Shown here: in pieces, positions 9,051-17,602 of the stretch | Position numbering within the stretch: the first letter of the stretch is position 1 | Layout of the letters: each line of letters opens with the position of its first letter | Notes under the pieces: generated by a model | What the model saw: the letters and a program-made list of their open reading frames with translations, nothing else | Told to the model about the DNA's origin: nothing | Database searches by the model: none | Translations under genes and position numbers: made by a program | NCBI RefSeq assembly: GCF_028551255.1 | Contig: NZ_CP117030.1 | Coordinates: 1,302,001-1,366,000 of the forward strand | DNA: 64,000 nucleotides | Source of the DNA: Vibrio tubiashii | GTDB lineage: Bacteria; Pseudomonadota; Gammaproteobacteria; Enterobacterales; Vibrionaceae | Reading direction: 5' to 3'

Positions 9051-9284
9051 TTATGCGATTTTCACATCTGAAAAAGTTTCTTGCGAGGTAATCACTTCAG
9101 ACTGGCTGTTACAAACTCGGCAAAAAGCCTGTTTTTCCATTTTGACATAGTGCGCACCTTGGAACAGAGTCGAAAAGAAACACGCCATACTTTTTACTAC
9201 CGAATCATGTTGAACTTCGCAACGTTTCATCACGATCTTATGTGCTGTGCTTTTTCCGCAGCAGTGGCAGTGCATATGTGGCAT
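9051..9284 (-). CDS. Small Cys/His-rich protein, putative zinc-ribbon
   Basis: Unrecognised protein of 77 residues with clustered metal-ligand residues: MPHMHCHCCGK at the start and C-R-V-C near residue 54-57, plus Cys 22 and Cys 35. This pattern suggests a zinc-binding fold. AAGGAGAG lies about seven bases before the ATG, a very strong ribosome site, which supports translation. It lies between the Lrp-type gene and putP, on the same strand as both, with gaps on either side that argue for its own promoter. Confidence 0.7.
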   Translation of the reverse strand: MPHMHCHCCGKSTAHKIVMKRCEVQHDSVVKSMACFFSTLFQGAHYVKMEKQAFCRVCNSQSEVITSQETFSDVKIA

Positions 9285-9419
9285 TTTCTTCTCTCCTTAA
9301 AAATGTTCGCGCTATTGATAATCGACACATTGTGGAAGCGAGAGTTCATTTAATTCAAACATTAGTTTAGAAAACGTGAGGCAAGTTCAATAAATAGCCA
9401 AATAAACTGCTTCTATACG

Positions 9420-9443
9420 AAAAAAGCCCCGAACTTCGGGGCT
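9420..9443 (-). terminator. Terminator of the put operon
   Basis: On the minus strand GCCCCGAA and TTCGGGGC form an 8-bp stem with a one-base centre, followed by a run of six T. It lies about 20 bases after the putP stop codon. Confidence 0.85.
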
Positions 9444-9464
9444 TATTGTCAAAAGAAGCGCGAA

Positions 9465-10952
9465 CTAGTCAAGTTCAGTCAGCTGCTTCTTAAATTTAGC
9501 GTGCTGTGCTTTCACCGACTCTTCTGGTTCACCTGTCATTAGGCTAATAGCGATAATCGCGATAGCAGAGAAGATAATTCCCGGTACGATTTCGTACACA
9601 TCGAACCAACCGCCTGATAGCTGTTTCCATACTACGATGGTAATACCACCAACAAGAATACCTGCTAGCGCGCCATTGCGGTTCATGCGTTCCCAGTACA
9701 AGCTAAGTACAAGAGCAGGACCAAATGCAGCACCAAAACCAGCCCAAGCGTAAGAAACCAAACCAAGTACAGAGCTGTCAGGTGTCATAGCAAGAACAAG
9801 TGCTACAACCGAGATACCGATTACAGCAACACGGCCAACCATGACGATTTCTTCAGAGCTCGCATCTTTCTTAAATACTTGCTTGTAGAAGTCTTCCGCT
9901 AGAGCAGACGACGAAACCAGTAGTTGTGAATCCGCGGTACTCATTACAGCCGCGAGAATCGCAGCAAGTAAGATACCTGCAATCACAGGGTGGAATAGCG
10001 AGTTAACCAGCAACATGAAGATTTTCTCGCCGTCATCAACACTCACACCAGAGTTAGTGACATACACAAGACCAACTAGACCAACGAGCATTGCACCAAC
10101 CATAGATAGCGCGGTCCAAATTACTGCAATTCGACGTGCAGTTGTTAGATCTTTATTTGAGCGAGATGCTTTGAAACGCGCAAGGATATGAGGCTGACCA
10201 AAGTAACCTAAACCCCAAGCAACAAGCGAGATAATCGCGATTGCTGAAAGTGGCTCACCTTTTGAATCACCCCACAGTGTCAGCAGTTCAGGGTTGATCG
10301 CAGCTAAGTCGCTACCTAACTGACCAAAACCACCGTCCATCGCTGCAATTGGTACAATTAATAGCGCCGCTGCCATCAGTAGACCTTGAACCAAGTCAGT
10401 CCAAGATACCGCAAGGAAACCACCAAATAGCGTGTAAGAAACAACACACACTGTGCCGATGATAACTGCCGTTGTGTAATCTAAACCAAATACTGTCTCA
10501 AACAATTTACCGCCAGCTACCAAGCCTGAGCTTGTGTAGAAAAGGAAGAATAAAAGAATGAAGAAAGCAGAAATTACCTGAATCAGTTTTGAATTATCGT
10601 TGAAACGACGAGATAGGAATTCTGGTAGTGTTAGCGCATCGGTCGTAATACTGTACGTACGTAGACGTTTTGCGTTAATTAGCCAGTTCAACCAAGTACC
10701 TACAAGTAGACCACCTGCTAGCCAGAACGCTTCGATACCCGCTGCATAAGCATAGCCTGGCAGACCAAGTAGAAGCCAACCACTCATATCAGAAGCACCT
10801 GCTGACAATGCCGCTGGCCAAGGGCCTAGTGAGCGGCCACCCAAGAAGTAATCGCTTGAGCTTTTCGTTCGCTGGTAAGCGATAACACCAATGGCCAGCA
10901 TTAGTATCAGATACGCAATAAACGTGGTTGTAATAGCAAAGCTATTTTCCAT
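9465..10952 (-). CDS. putP: Sodium/proline symporter PutP
   Basis: Imports proline with Na+ across the inner membrane to feed PutA. The 495 residues form about 13 transmembrane helices of the SSS family. Features include SSDYFLGGRSLGPWPAALSAGASDMSGW early on, the Na+-site helix, and DFYKQ(V)FKKDAS-type loop in the second half. The length matches E. coli PutP (about 502). AGAGGA lies nine bases upstream of the ATG. It is the last gene of the putA - C-terminal-domain gene - putP operon, ahead of a clear terminator. Confidence 0.96.
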   Translation of the reverse strand: MENSFAITTTFIAYLILMLAIGVIAYQRTKSSSDYFLGGRSLGPWPAALSAGASDMSGWLLLGLPGYAYAAGIEAFWLAGGLLVGTWLNWLINAKRLRTYSITTDALTLPEFLSRRFNDNSKLIQVISAFFILLFFLFYTSSGLVAGGKLFETVFGLDYTTAVIIGTVCVVSYTLFGGFLAVSWTDLVQGLLMAAALLIVPIAAMDGGFGQLGSDLAAINPELLTLWGDSKGEPLSAIAIISLVAWGLGYFGQPHILARFKASRSNKDLTTARRIAVIWTALSMVGAMLVGLVGLVYVTNSGVSVDDGEKIFMLLVNSLFHPVIAGILLAAILAAVMSTADSQLLVSSSALAEDFYKQVFKKDASSEEIVMVGRVAVIGISVVALVLAMTPDSSVLGLVSYAWAGFGAAFGPALVLSLYWERMNRNGALAGILVGGITIVVWKQLSGGWFDVYEIVPGIIFSAIAIIAISLMTGEPEESVKAQHAKFKKQLTELD

Positions 10953-11022
10953 GTGATTTGTCCTCTTTTAAAAGATCGCCTTCCCTGAATGCCCCCGCTA
11001 AACGAGGGCAAATCAATGAAGA

Positions 11023-11721
11023 TTAGTGGGTTTCGCTTCCTAGTTCGAGCAAGGTCGCGTTACCACCCACTGCTGTTATATTTATTGTTCTAGTGCGCTC
11101 AGTAATAAAACGAAGCGCTAGATGGGGATCGTGTGCCACCGATAGGCTCACAAAATCCGTTTCAGACGTCAGGCTTACAATCGCACCTGAACGTTTGGCG
11201 AGTTGTCGGTTGATTGTCCTTTCAACCTCAGTGTTGCCAACATAACCAATACTGCGTACATCCGATTCCAGCAGTTGATGATAGGCATCAAGCGCAGCAA
11301 ACTGTACTAGGTTAGTCGGCAACGAAGACTGCAGGTAAGCAGCTTCTAATGATTGGCATAGTTCAGCATCATCACTGCATAAGATGATGCTGTTACCGGC
11401 GATAAGTGCTGCGCTGATTTGCGCTACTACCGCTAGCTTTGCCTCCTCTCGTGTATCGTCCTGAATCACAAGAGCTACACCACGACCTGCGGTGTACAAT
11501 TCGTTGGTTTCACCTGTTGGACCAACCAACTGATGCGTCTCAGCAAGCAGTGCTGAAGCCTGTTCAATATGGTAAGAAACAACAGAAGCCAACTCAGGCT
11601 GAACTTGTTGTAAAGCCTGTTTAAAAGCGAGCAAACACTCACTCTTAGAATCAAAATTAGTTAAGTTCCAGTTTTCCCATGCAGAGAAAGCGTCAGAAAA
11701 ACGAGTTACTTGATGAACCAT
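11023..11721 (-). CDS. Free-standing PutA C-terminal (ALDH-superfamily) domain protein
   Basis: Cytoplasmic protein of 232 residues, usually annotated as 1-pyrroline-5-carboxylate dehydrogenase. It resembles the Rossmann-like half of an aldehyde dehydrogenase (VALVIQDDTREEAKLAVVAQIS, then a G-N-S-I-I-L-C stretch) but has no visible catalytic Cys-Glu pair, so it is unlikely to be a dehydrogenase on its own. Long PutA proteins carry such an extra C-terminal domain that closes the substrate tunnel; here it appears as its own gene 23 bases after putA, with AAGGAG eight bases before its ATG. I infer a structural partner of PutA. Confidence 0.75.
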   Translation of the reverse strand: MVHQVTRFSDAFSAWENWNLTNFDSKSECLLAFKQALQQVQPELASVVSYHIEQASALLAETHQLVGPTGETNELYTAGRGVALVIQDDTREEAKLAVVAQISAALIAGNSIILCSDDAELCQSLEAAYLQSSLPTNLVQFAALDAYHQLLESDVRSIGYVGNTEVERTINRQLAKRSGAIVSLTSETDFVSLSVAHDPHLALRFITERTRTINITAVGGNATLLELGSETH

Positions 11722-11744
11722 GATTATTCTCCTTGCTCACTCAA

Positions 11745-14700
11745 TTAAGAAAATTGTGTTTGGGTAAAACGGTACAGGTAGTGTGGACCGCCAGCTTTCG
11801 GACCCGTACCAGATAAACCTTGACCGCCAAACGGCTGAACACCAACCACAGCACCAACTTGATCTCGGTTGATGTAACAGTTACCTACGCGAGCGTGCTT
11901 TTCGATCCAGCGATAGGTCGTTTCGTTACGGCTATGAATGCCCATCGTCAAGCCAAACCCAGTGGTATTGATCTGGTCAACAACCTGGTGCAACTCACTC
12001 GCTTTGAAGCGAACGATATGCAAGATAGGACCAAACTGCTCTTCTTCAAGACAAGAGATATCACCAATTTCAAAAGCAGTAGGAGCAACAAAGTCTCCGT
12101 GTTCATGCTCTTCAGACAACGCAAGTTGAGCGACTTTCTTTTCACTGCTGCTCATTCGCTCAATGTGCTGAAGCAGTTTCGTTTTAGCCGTCTTATCAAT
12201 CACTGGGCCAACATCAGTCGAATGCAGATAAGGCTTACCTACGCTCAGTTCTTGCATCGCACCTTGAATAAGGGCGACGATTCGATCGGCGATATCTTCC
12301 TGAACATAGAGAACGCGCAATGCACTACAGCGCTGACCCGCAGAAGCGAAAGCAGAACGAATAACATCACGAACCACTTGCTCTGGTAGCGCTGTACTAT
12401 CGACGATCATCGCATTTTGACCGCCAGTTTCAGCGATAAATGGTACTGGCGCTGCATCACGTTCTGCCAGGGTTTGGTTGATTCGCTGCGCGGTCGCGGT
12501 TGAGCCTGTAAACGCGACACCTGCGATTGCAGAGTGCGAGGTCAATGCTGAGCCAATTTCTGCGCCACGGCCAGGAAGGAGTTGGATTGTGCCTGCCGGG
12601 AAACCTGCATCTAACATGAGTTCTACAGCGCGAGCTGCGATTAGGCTAGTTTGCTCCGCAGGCTTAGCAACCACTGTGTTCCCAGAAACAAGCGCTGCGG
12701 TAATTTGTCCAAGGAAAATCGCCAACGGGAAGTTCCAAGGGCTAATACAAACAAAGACACCACGTCCTTGACGAGTAACAACGCGACTTTGACCATCAAA
12801 GCCTTTCACTGCGAGTTCGCCAAGTGCATCGACTTGTTTAGCGTAGTAACGACAGAAGTCTACCGCTTCACGAACTTCATCAATGCTGTCATGAATCGTC
12901 TTACCTGCCTCTTGATGACAGATAGCAACCAGTTCTGCTAAGTGCTCTTCAAGTAGGTCGGCTAAAGTATCCAGTTTTTCAGCACGTAGAGATTTTGGAC
13001 TCGATTGCCATGCACTAAATGCTTGCTCTGCACCTTCAATGGCAGCGGAAACATGATCAAGGGTAGCAAAAGCCACCTGACCGACATGGATACGTCTGTC
13101 GTAAGGCGCTGTTACTGATTCAGTGTTGATGTTTTCCTTGATCATGCTTTCGGCAAGGAACTCGCCATTAATGATCGGCCCAGCCGTCCAGTTTTTGTTC
13201 AAGAAGCTTTCTACTTCATGCTCAAACGGCTTAGCTTCACTTTCAATATCAACGTTGACGCCAAGTGAGTTCTTGCGCTCAGGGAACACGTCAGTTGGCA
13301 GTGGAATACTGGTATTATTTAGCGTTTCAAACGCATTTAGCATATCAACTGGATGCTGGGTCAACGTCTCTACAGGACAGCGTGCATCGACCAATCTATG
13401 TACGAAAGAGCTATTAGCGCCGTTTTCTAGTAATCGACGTACCAAGTAAGGAAGCAGATCTTTATGGCTACCAACGGGCGCATAAATACGAACTGACTGT
13501 TGGTAGGCTTCCATCGCGTGGTTGTATAGAGAATCTCCCATACCGTGCAGACGTTGGAATTCAAAATCTTTATGCTCTGCCATGACGGCAATTGAAGTCA
13601 CAGTCTGAGCATTGTGGCTAGCAAACTGTGGGAAAATATTGCCACGCACATTGTCGCTCAGTAGGAAGCGCGCGCAAGCTAGATAAGCTACGTCTGTCGC
13701 TTCTTTACGAGTATAAACTGGATAGTTAGTGTAACCCGCTTGTTGTGACCACTTGATTTCACTATCCCAGTAAGCACCTTTTACAAGGCGAAGTGGAATC
13801 AAGTCACCCTGTTCTTTTGCTAGACCATTGATCCAAACTAGCACAGGCAAAGCACGTTTCGAGTAGGCTTGAATCACCAGGCCAAACTTACCCCAACCTT
13901 TAACAAGTTCGCTGCGATACACTTTTTCAAACAGTTTTAGAGAGAGCTCAAGTCGGTCTGCTTCTTCCGCATCAATGGTAATTGCAACATCAAGCTCAAC
14001 CGCACGGCGAAGTAACTGCTGCAGCGTGTCATAGAGTTCAGTCAGTACGCGCTCTTCATTGGCAACTTCGTATCTTGGATGAAGGGCAGATAACTTGATC
14101 GATACCGATGGCGCTGGGCTAGTATCCAATCCGTAATTGTCACGCCCTACGGCTTCAATCGCCATGAGGTAATCTTTAAAGTACTTGTTAGCGTCAGCGG
14201 TTGTTAGTGCCGCCTCACCTAACATGTCATAAGAATAGGTGAAGCCTTTGTCGCGCATTGGGCGACCATTTTTTTGCGCCTCTGCAATGCTGCGTCCAAG
14301 TACAAATTGGTGCCCCATCACTTTCATCGCCTGATGCATCGCTTTACGGATCACAGGCTCTGACATTTTGTTCACTAGACGGTTAACCGCACTCACTGGG
14401 CTCTGAGATTCGTTTTCAGAAAGACCAACTACTTTGCCTGTCAACATTAATCCCCATGTCGAGGCGTTAACAAACACAGAGTCTGAATTCTTAAGGTGAG
14501 ATTTCCAATCCGCAACAGTCAATTTGTCTCGAATCAGTGCGTCAGCCGTTGCTGAATCTGGGATACGCATCAACGCTTCTGCCAAACACATCAGCAAGAT
14601 ACCTTCTTGCGTATCAAGGCTGTATTCAAGCAGTAGAGCATCGATCATCTGAATCGACTTTTTATCCGCTCGTATCGCTTCAATAAGTTGGGTCGTCTTA

Positions 14701-14864
14701 ACCGCAGTTTGTTCTTTTTCGCCATCGCTTGGCATTGCTAATGGCAACAATTGATTAAGCCATTGTGATTCATCCACCATGTATAGTGGAGAGATCAACG
14801 ACCAAAGCTTGTTAAGCGGTTGCTCAACAAACTCAGCATTTAACACGTCAGTCGCTGTAAACAT
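11745..14864 (-). CDS. putA: Bifunctional proline dehydrogenase / L-glutamate gamma-semialdehyde dehydrogenase PutA
   Basis: Oxidises proline to glutamate in two steps, passing electrons to quinone through FAD and then reducing NAD+. The 1039 residues hold a proline dehydrogenase barrel at about 150-480 (SIKLSALHPRYE; RLVKGAYWDSE; FEFQRLHGMGD) and an aldehyde dehydrogenase at about 560-1035 (ETGGQNAMI with the general base Glu, SAGQRCSALR with the catalytic Cys). It lacks the N-terminal ribbon-helix-helix of E. coli PutA, so it cannot autorepress by that route; an AraC-type regulator lies just upstream. GAGGA precedes the ATG. The extra C-terminal domain is supplied by the next gene. Confidence 0.97.
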   Translation of the reverse strand: MFTATDVLNAEFVEQPLNKLWSLISPLYMVDESQWLNQLLPLAMPSDGEKEQTAVKTTQLIEAIRADKKSIQMIDALLLEYSLDTQEGILLMCLAEALMRIPDSATADALIRDKLTVADWKSHLKNSDSVFVNASTWGLMLTGKVVGLSENESQSPVSAVNRLVNKMSEPVIRKAMHQAMKVMGHQFVLGRSIAEAQKNGRPMRDKGFTYSYDMLGEAALTTADANKYFKDYLMAIEAVGRDNYGLDTSPAPSVSIKLSALHPRYEVANEERVLTELYDTLQQLLRRAVELDVAITIDAEEADRLELSLKLFEKVYRSELVKGWGKFGLVIQAYSKRALPVLVWINGLAKEQGDLIPLRLVKGAYWDSEIKWSQQAGYTNYPVYTRKEATDVAYLACARFLLSDNVRGNIFPQFASHNAQTVTSIAVMAEHKDFEFQRLHGMGDSLYNHAMEAYQQSVRIYAPVGSHKDLLPYLVRRLLENGANSSFVHRLVDARCPVETLTQHPVDMLNAFETLNNTSIPLPTDVFPERKNSLGVNVDIESEAKPFEHEVESFLNKNWTAGPIINGEFLAESMIKENINTESVTAPYDRRIHVGQVAFATLDHVSAAIEGAEQAFSAWQSSPKSLRAEKLDTLADLLEEHLAELVAICHQEAGKTIHDSIDEVREAVDFCRYYAKQVDALGELAVKGFDGQSRVVTRQGRGVFVCISPWNFPLAIFLGQITAALVSGNTVVAKPAEQTSLIAARAVELMLDAGFPAGTIQLLPGRGAEIGSALTSHSAIAGVAFTGSTATAQRINQTLAERDAAPVPFIAETGGQNAMIVDSTALPEQVVRDVIRSAFASAGQRCSALRVLYVQEDIADRIVALIQGAMQELSVGKPYLHSTDVGPVIDKTAKTKLLQHIERMSSSEKKVAQLALSEEHEHGDFVAPTAFEIGDISCLEEEQFGPILHIVRFKASELHQVVDQINTTGFGLTMGIHSRNETTYRWIEKHARVGNCYINRDQVGAVVGVQPFGGQGLSGTGPKAGGPHYLYRFTQTQFS

Positions 14865-14951
14865 GCGTTTTCCTCAATCTCACACCTGAAATCAGTTCAG
14901 GTTTCCTACAATGGCTTGCAGTGTATTTTGAGCCCGAGAAGATTACTTGTC

Positions 14952-14983
14952 AAAAACTCCGAGTTTTTTGCTAAAAACTCTGA
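14952..14983 (-). promoter_or_regulatory. Candidate AraC-type operator upstream of putA
   Basis: Read on the + strand, AAAAACTCCGA at 14952 and AAAAACTCTGA at 14973 match in 10 of 11 positions and start exactly 21 bases apart, two helical turns, as for AraC-family direct repeats. The pair lies about 90-120 bases upstream of the putA start and downstream of the AraC-type gene. The first copy also forms a small inverted repeat with the following GAGTTTTT. Binding is an inference. Confidence 0.45.
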
Positions 14984-15051
14984 TTATTAACAAAACAAAT
15001 ACAGAGTCACATGCAAATAAGCAAAATAATATATGGTTAAAGTTATCTTAT

Positions 15052-15867
15052 TTAACCAAATTGTTTCTTGTACAGAGACGGCGACATGCCTTGTAGGCGA
15101 GAAAAAGTGTGTGTGAAGGCACTTTGGCCGGAGAATCCGGTAAATTCGGCCACTTGACCTAGAGTGAGATGACCCTGCTCTATCAACTGCTTAGCCATAT
15201 CGATGCGTTTGCCCAATACGTATTGATGGGGAGTGATGCCCATTTGCTCTTTAAACAACGAATGAAACTGGCTCTCGCCAAGGAACACACTGCCAGCAAG
15301 CTGCGTGACGGAGATTTTTTGACTTAGGTGTTGCTCGATATAACGGTCGATCGCCTCTAAATCAAAACGCGAATCTCGTCGAACACTGGCAAACGCAGAC
15401 ATGTGACGCTGCAACAGCGCAACAACCGTATCGTTACAGGCTCGGCTTAGCAGAAGGTCATCTGGGCTAGACTGCATTTCCGCCACCAGCATCTGAATCA
15501 ACTTTTGAATCTGGCTATCGAGCTGAAAGTAGGTATCCTTTTGATTGAGGTCGTTCAGCCTTTGTAACAACAAAGGATCATCGTCTTTAGGCAACGGCAT
15601 ATTGAGCACTAAGATATCCGATTGCTCCAATACGCTACCAAAAGCATGACCCGTCCCGGAAGTCACCACACAGCCTTGGCCGGGCCCCACCAAATTACCG
15701 TAGCCACTGACTTCGAACTCCGCTTTTCCTTTCAATCCAATCACCACTTGCGTGTAATTATGGTCATGACATTCCATGTAAGATGGCAAAGTGACCAATT
15801 GCGCAGGCAAAGGCGACAAATCTTTGGCAGCTGATGGTTTGTTTTCTGACTTAAAGGGTGAAGACAT
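15052..15867 (-). CDS. AraC family transcriptional regulator, probable regulator of put genes
   Basis: DNA-binding regulator of 271 residues. The N-terminal half is a cupin-like sensing domain (MECHDHNYTQVVIGLKGKAEFEV, GPGQGCVVTSGTGHAF), the C-terminal 100 residues are an AraC double helix-turn-helix (ITVTQLAGSVFLGESQFHSLFKEQMGITP-like, ending FSRLQGMSPSLYKKQFG). It lies directly upstream of putA on the same strand, with a 187-base gap holding a 21-bp-spaced direct repeat. Because PutA here has no DNA-binding domain, this protein is the natural candidate for proline-dependent control. No strong ribosome site is seen; a perfect 12-bp palindrome, TACACTAGTGTA, lies just upstream of its start. 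Confidence 0.88.
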   Translation of the reverse strand: MSSPFKSENKPSAAKDLSPLPAQLVTLPSYMECHDHNYTQVVIGLKGKAEFEVSGYGNLVGPGQGCVVTSGTGHAFGSVLEQSDILVLNMPLPKDDDPLLLQRLNDLNQKDTYFQLDSQIQKLIQMLVAEMQSSPDDLLLSRACNDTVVALLQRHMSAFASVRRDSRFDLEAIDRYIEQHLSQKISVTQLAGSVFLGESQFHSLFKEQMGITPHQYVLGKRIDMAKQLIEQGHLTLGQVAEFTGFSGQSAFTHTFSRLQGMSPSLYKKQFG

Positions 15868-16362
15868 AGCAGTACACTAGTGTATTTGGTGGCGGAATCT
15901 TCATGGTATACCAAAAGTGATTCAACTCGAAATTCCTATTGATAATTTATCAAATAGGTTGCATTTTGCTCAGTTAGACTCGTCTCTGACTCGGTTTCCA
16001 GTTGTTGAAAAAATCGTCATTCATCCTACTGGAAGAATGATCAAGTGCACATAAATTACGGCTTATGTCACTTCTATCCATTTTACCTCTAATCGATCAA
16101 GATTCTTTACTTGCATATTTCTTCAATGCGCCCAAAATGGATTAGGTAATGGATAAGTTTATCTCGATTTATGATAAGCTTAGGTCAGGCTCTCTAGAAA
16201 TGGAGAGGAATAAATGGAAGAAATAGACCTTTGCAAGGCACCTTAGCAATGGACTGTCAAAAGTTTGTCTTTTTCCTATTTTAAGGTACATATCGATTCG
16301 AACATGTACTGGGTTTAAATATTTTACTTTGGTAATTTAAACGTTAATTGTTGCAGGGACTT
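15868..16362. other. Intergenic region without a recognised gene
   Basis: About 495 bases between the AraC-type gene and the first PEGA protein gene, which are divergent. It is AT-rich, contains the 12-bp palindrome TACACTAGTGTA at 15873-15884 and presumably the promoters of both genes. A 10-codon ORF at 16214 with an upstream GAGAGG is too short to support. I see no tRNA or riboswitch. Confidence 0.5.
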
Positions 16363-17460
16363 ATGATCATACGTCGCATCCCAGCGCTTTTGCTTGCGCT
16401 AAGCCCTCTTTGGGTTTCGACTTCGATTTTTGCAGATGAAAATGTACAGGCTGATCCTGTCGCTGAAATCGAGAGTAAATTAGAAAATAAAGAAGCGGAA
16501 ATGGGTACTATGGCTACAGAGTTCGACTCTGAAGCTGAACGCCTCCAACAACTTCAGAATGATAAGAGTAAACTTAAGCGTAGCGAGCAAGAGCTCAACG
16601 CTAAGCGTAATCGAACCAAGTCGGCACTGGACAAACAGTATAACCGTCTTTTAGATGATCCAGACATCGACTTAGTTTCTTTCCAGAAGGCCTATCAGGA
16701 CGCATGGTCTGAAGTGAAAGAAAACCAGTCTTCATTGCTTGAGAACCAGCAAGCTATCACAGAAAGTGAAATGCGCCTTTCGCAAATTAAGCAGAAACAG
16801 GCTCGACTCAACTCTGAGCTTTCTTATCTGCAAGAGCAGAAAGTGGAAGCACGTGTGAAGCGTATTGCCGCAGAACTACGTGAAAGTGATGTGCTAGAAA
16901 CGAGCTTCAAAACGACCTGTTCTTCGACCATGACATTGGGTGAATGTACTAGCCAAGGCCAATACCTAACTAAGCAAAAAGCGGTAAAAGCGTTTAAAGC
17001 GAAGTTAATGGATCGCTTAACTGAATCGAACCTAGCCAAGCAAAATGCCAAAGGTGTTCAGCTAAACGTCCACGTTCAGGAAAGCCAAATCATCCGTTCT
17101 GGTTTCGAGGGTAACAACAGTTACTTCACGCAAATGCAGTCTCAACTTCAAGCTCGACCAGAAGCTTCAGCGGCATGTAAGCTGCTCAATGTTTCTTCTC
17201 GCTACTGCTTGAAAGGCGAGCAAGCAGCAAAAACCAAAAAGAACGATAAGAACTGGGTAAACGTAACCGTCCGTTCTGATCAGTACGATGATGCAGTTGT
17301 TATCAACGGTATCAATTACGGTAGCACTCCAGTAGAAGTGGTTCTTCCACGTGGTCAGCACCAAGTCACCGTATCGAAAAGTGGGTACGAAACCTACAAC
17401 CGCGAAATCAGTGTGAATGCAAATGACACGGTTTGGGTTAAGCTACGTCCGAGTGGATAA
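16363..17460 (+). CDS. Secreted coiled-coil protein with C-terminal PEGA domain
   Basis: Exported protein of 365 residues, role unknown. A signal peptide (RRIPALLLALSPLWVSTSIFA) ends near residue 24. Residues about 30-175 are a charged, heptad-rich coiled coil; about 180-295 form a domain with four cysteines (T-C-S-S-T, G-E-C-T-S, A-A-C-K-L-L, S-R-Y-C); and about 300-365 are a PEGA repeat (INGINYGSTPVEVVLPRGQH). The start is ATG at 16363 with AGGGA five bases upstream; a TTG at 16348 is less likely. The next gene has the same layout plus an extra domain, so the two are tandem paralogues. Confidence 0.8.
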   Translation: MIIRRIPALLLALSPLWVSTSIFADENVQADPVAEIESKLENKEAEMGTMATEFDSEAERLQQLQNDKSKLKRSEQELNAKRNRTKSALDKQYNRLLDDPDIDLVSFQKAYQDAWSEVKENQSSLLENQQAITESEMRLSQIKQKQARLNSELSYLQEQKVEARVKRIAAELRESDVLETSFKTTCSSTMTLGECTSQGQYLTKQKAVKAFKAKLMDRLTESNLAKQNAKGVQLNVHVQESQIIRSGFEGNNSYFTQMQSQLQARPEASAACKLLNVSSRYCLKGEQAAKTKKNDKNWVNVTVRSDQYDDAVVINGINYGSTPVEVVLPRGQHQVTVSKSGYETYNREISVNANDTVWVKLRPSG

Positions 17461-17496
17461 CGCTTGAAATTCATACTGAATTCACAAGATTGAGCT

Positions 17497-17555
17497 AAAA
17501 ACGCCATTTTGATCCTAAGTTATTAAAGGATAACTTAAGACAAAGTGGCGTTTTC
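17497..17555. terminator. Long hairpin terminator between the two PEGA genes
   Basis: AAAACGCCA pairs with TGGCGTTTT, and inside lies a second stem around CTAAGTTA/TAACTTAAG. It is followed by T-rich sequence and separates the two paralogous genes into different transcription units or allows partial readthrough. Confidence 0.7.
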
Positions 17556-17602
17556 GTTTAAAATAAGCCAATTAATCAATAATTAGATGTAGAAGAAAGA
17601 CA

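Noticed and set aside
11820..12389. Plus-strand ORF of 189 codons antisense to putA
   Set aside because: Lies wholly inside putA's aldehyde dehydrogenase domain; composition is that of a reverse-frame shadow.
16214..16246. A 10-codon ORF preceded by GAGAGG
   Set aside because: Too short to support without conservation data; no attenuator structure follows it.
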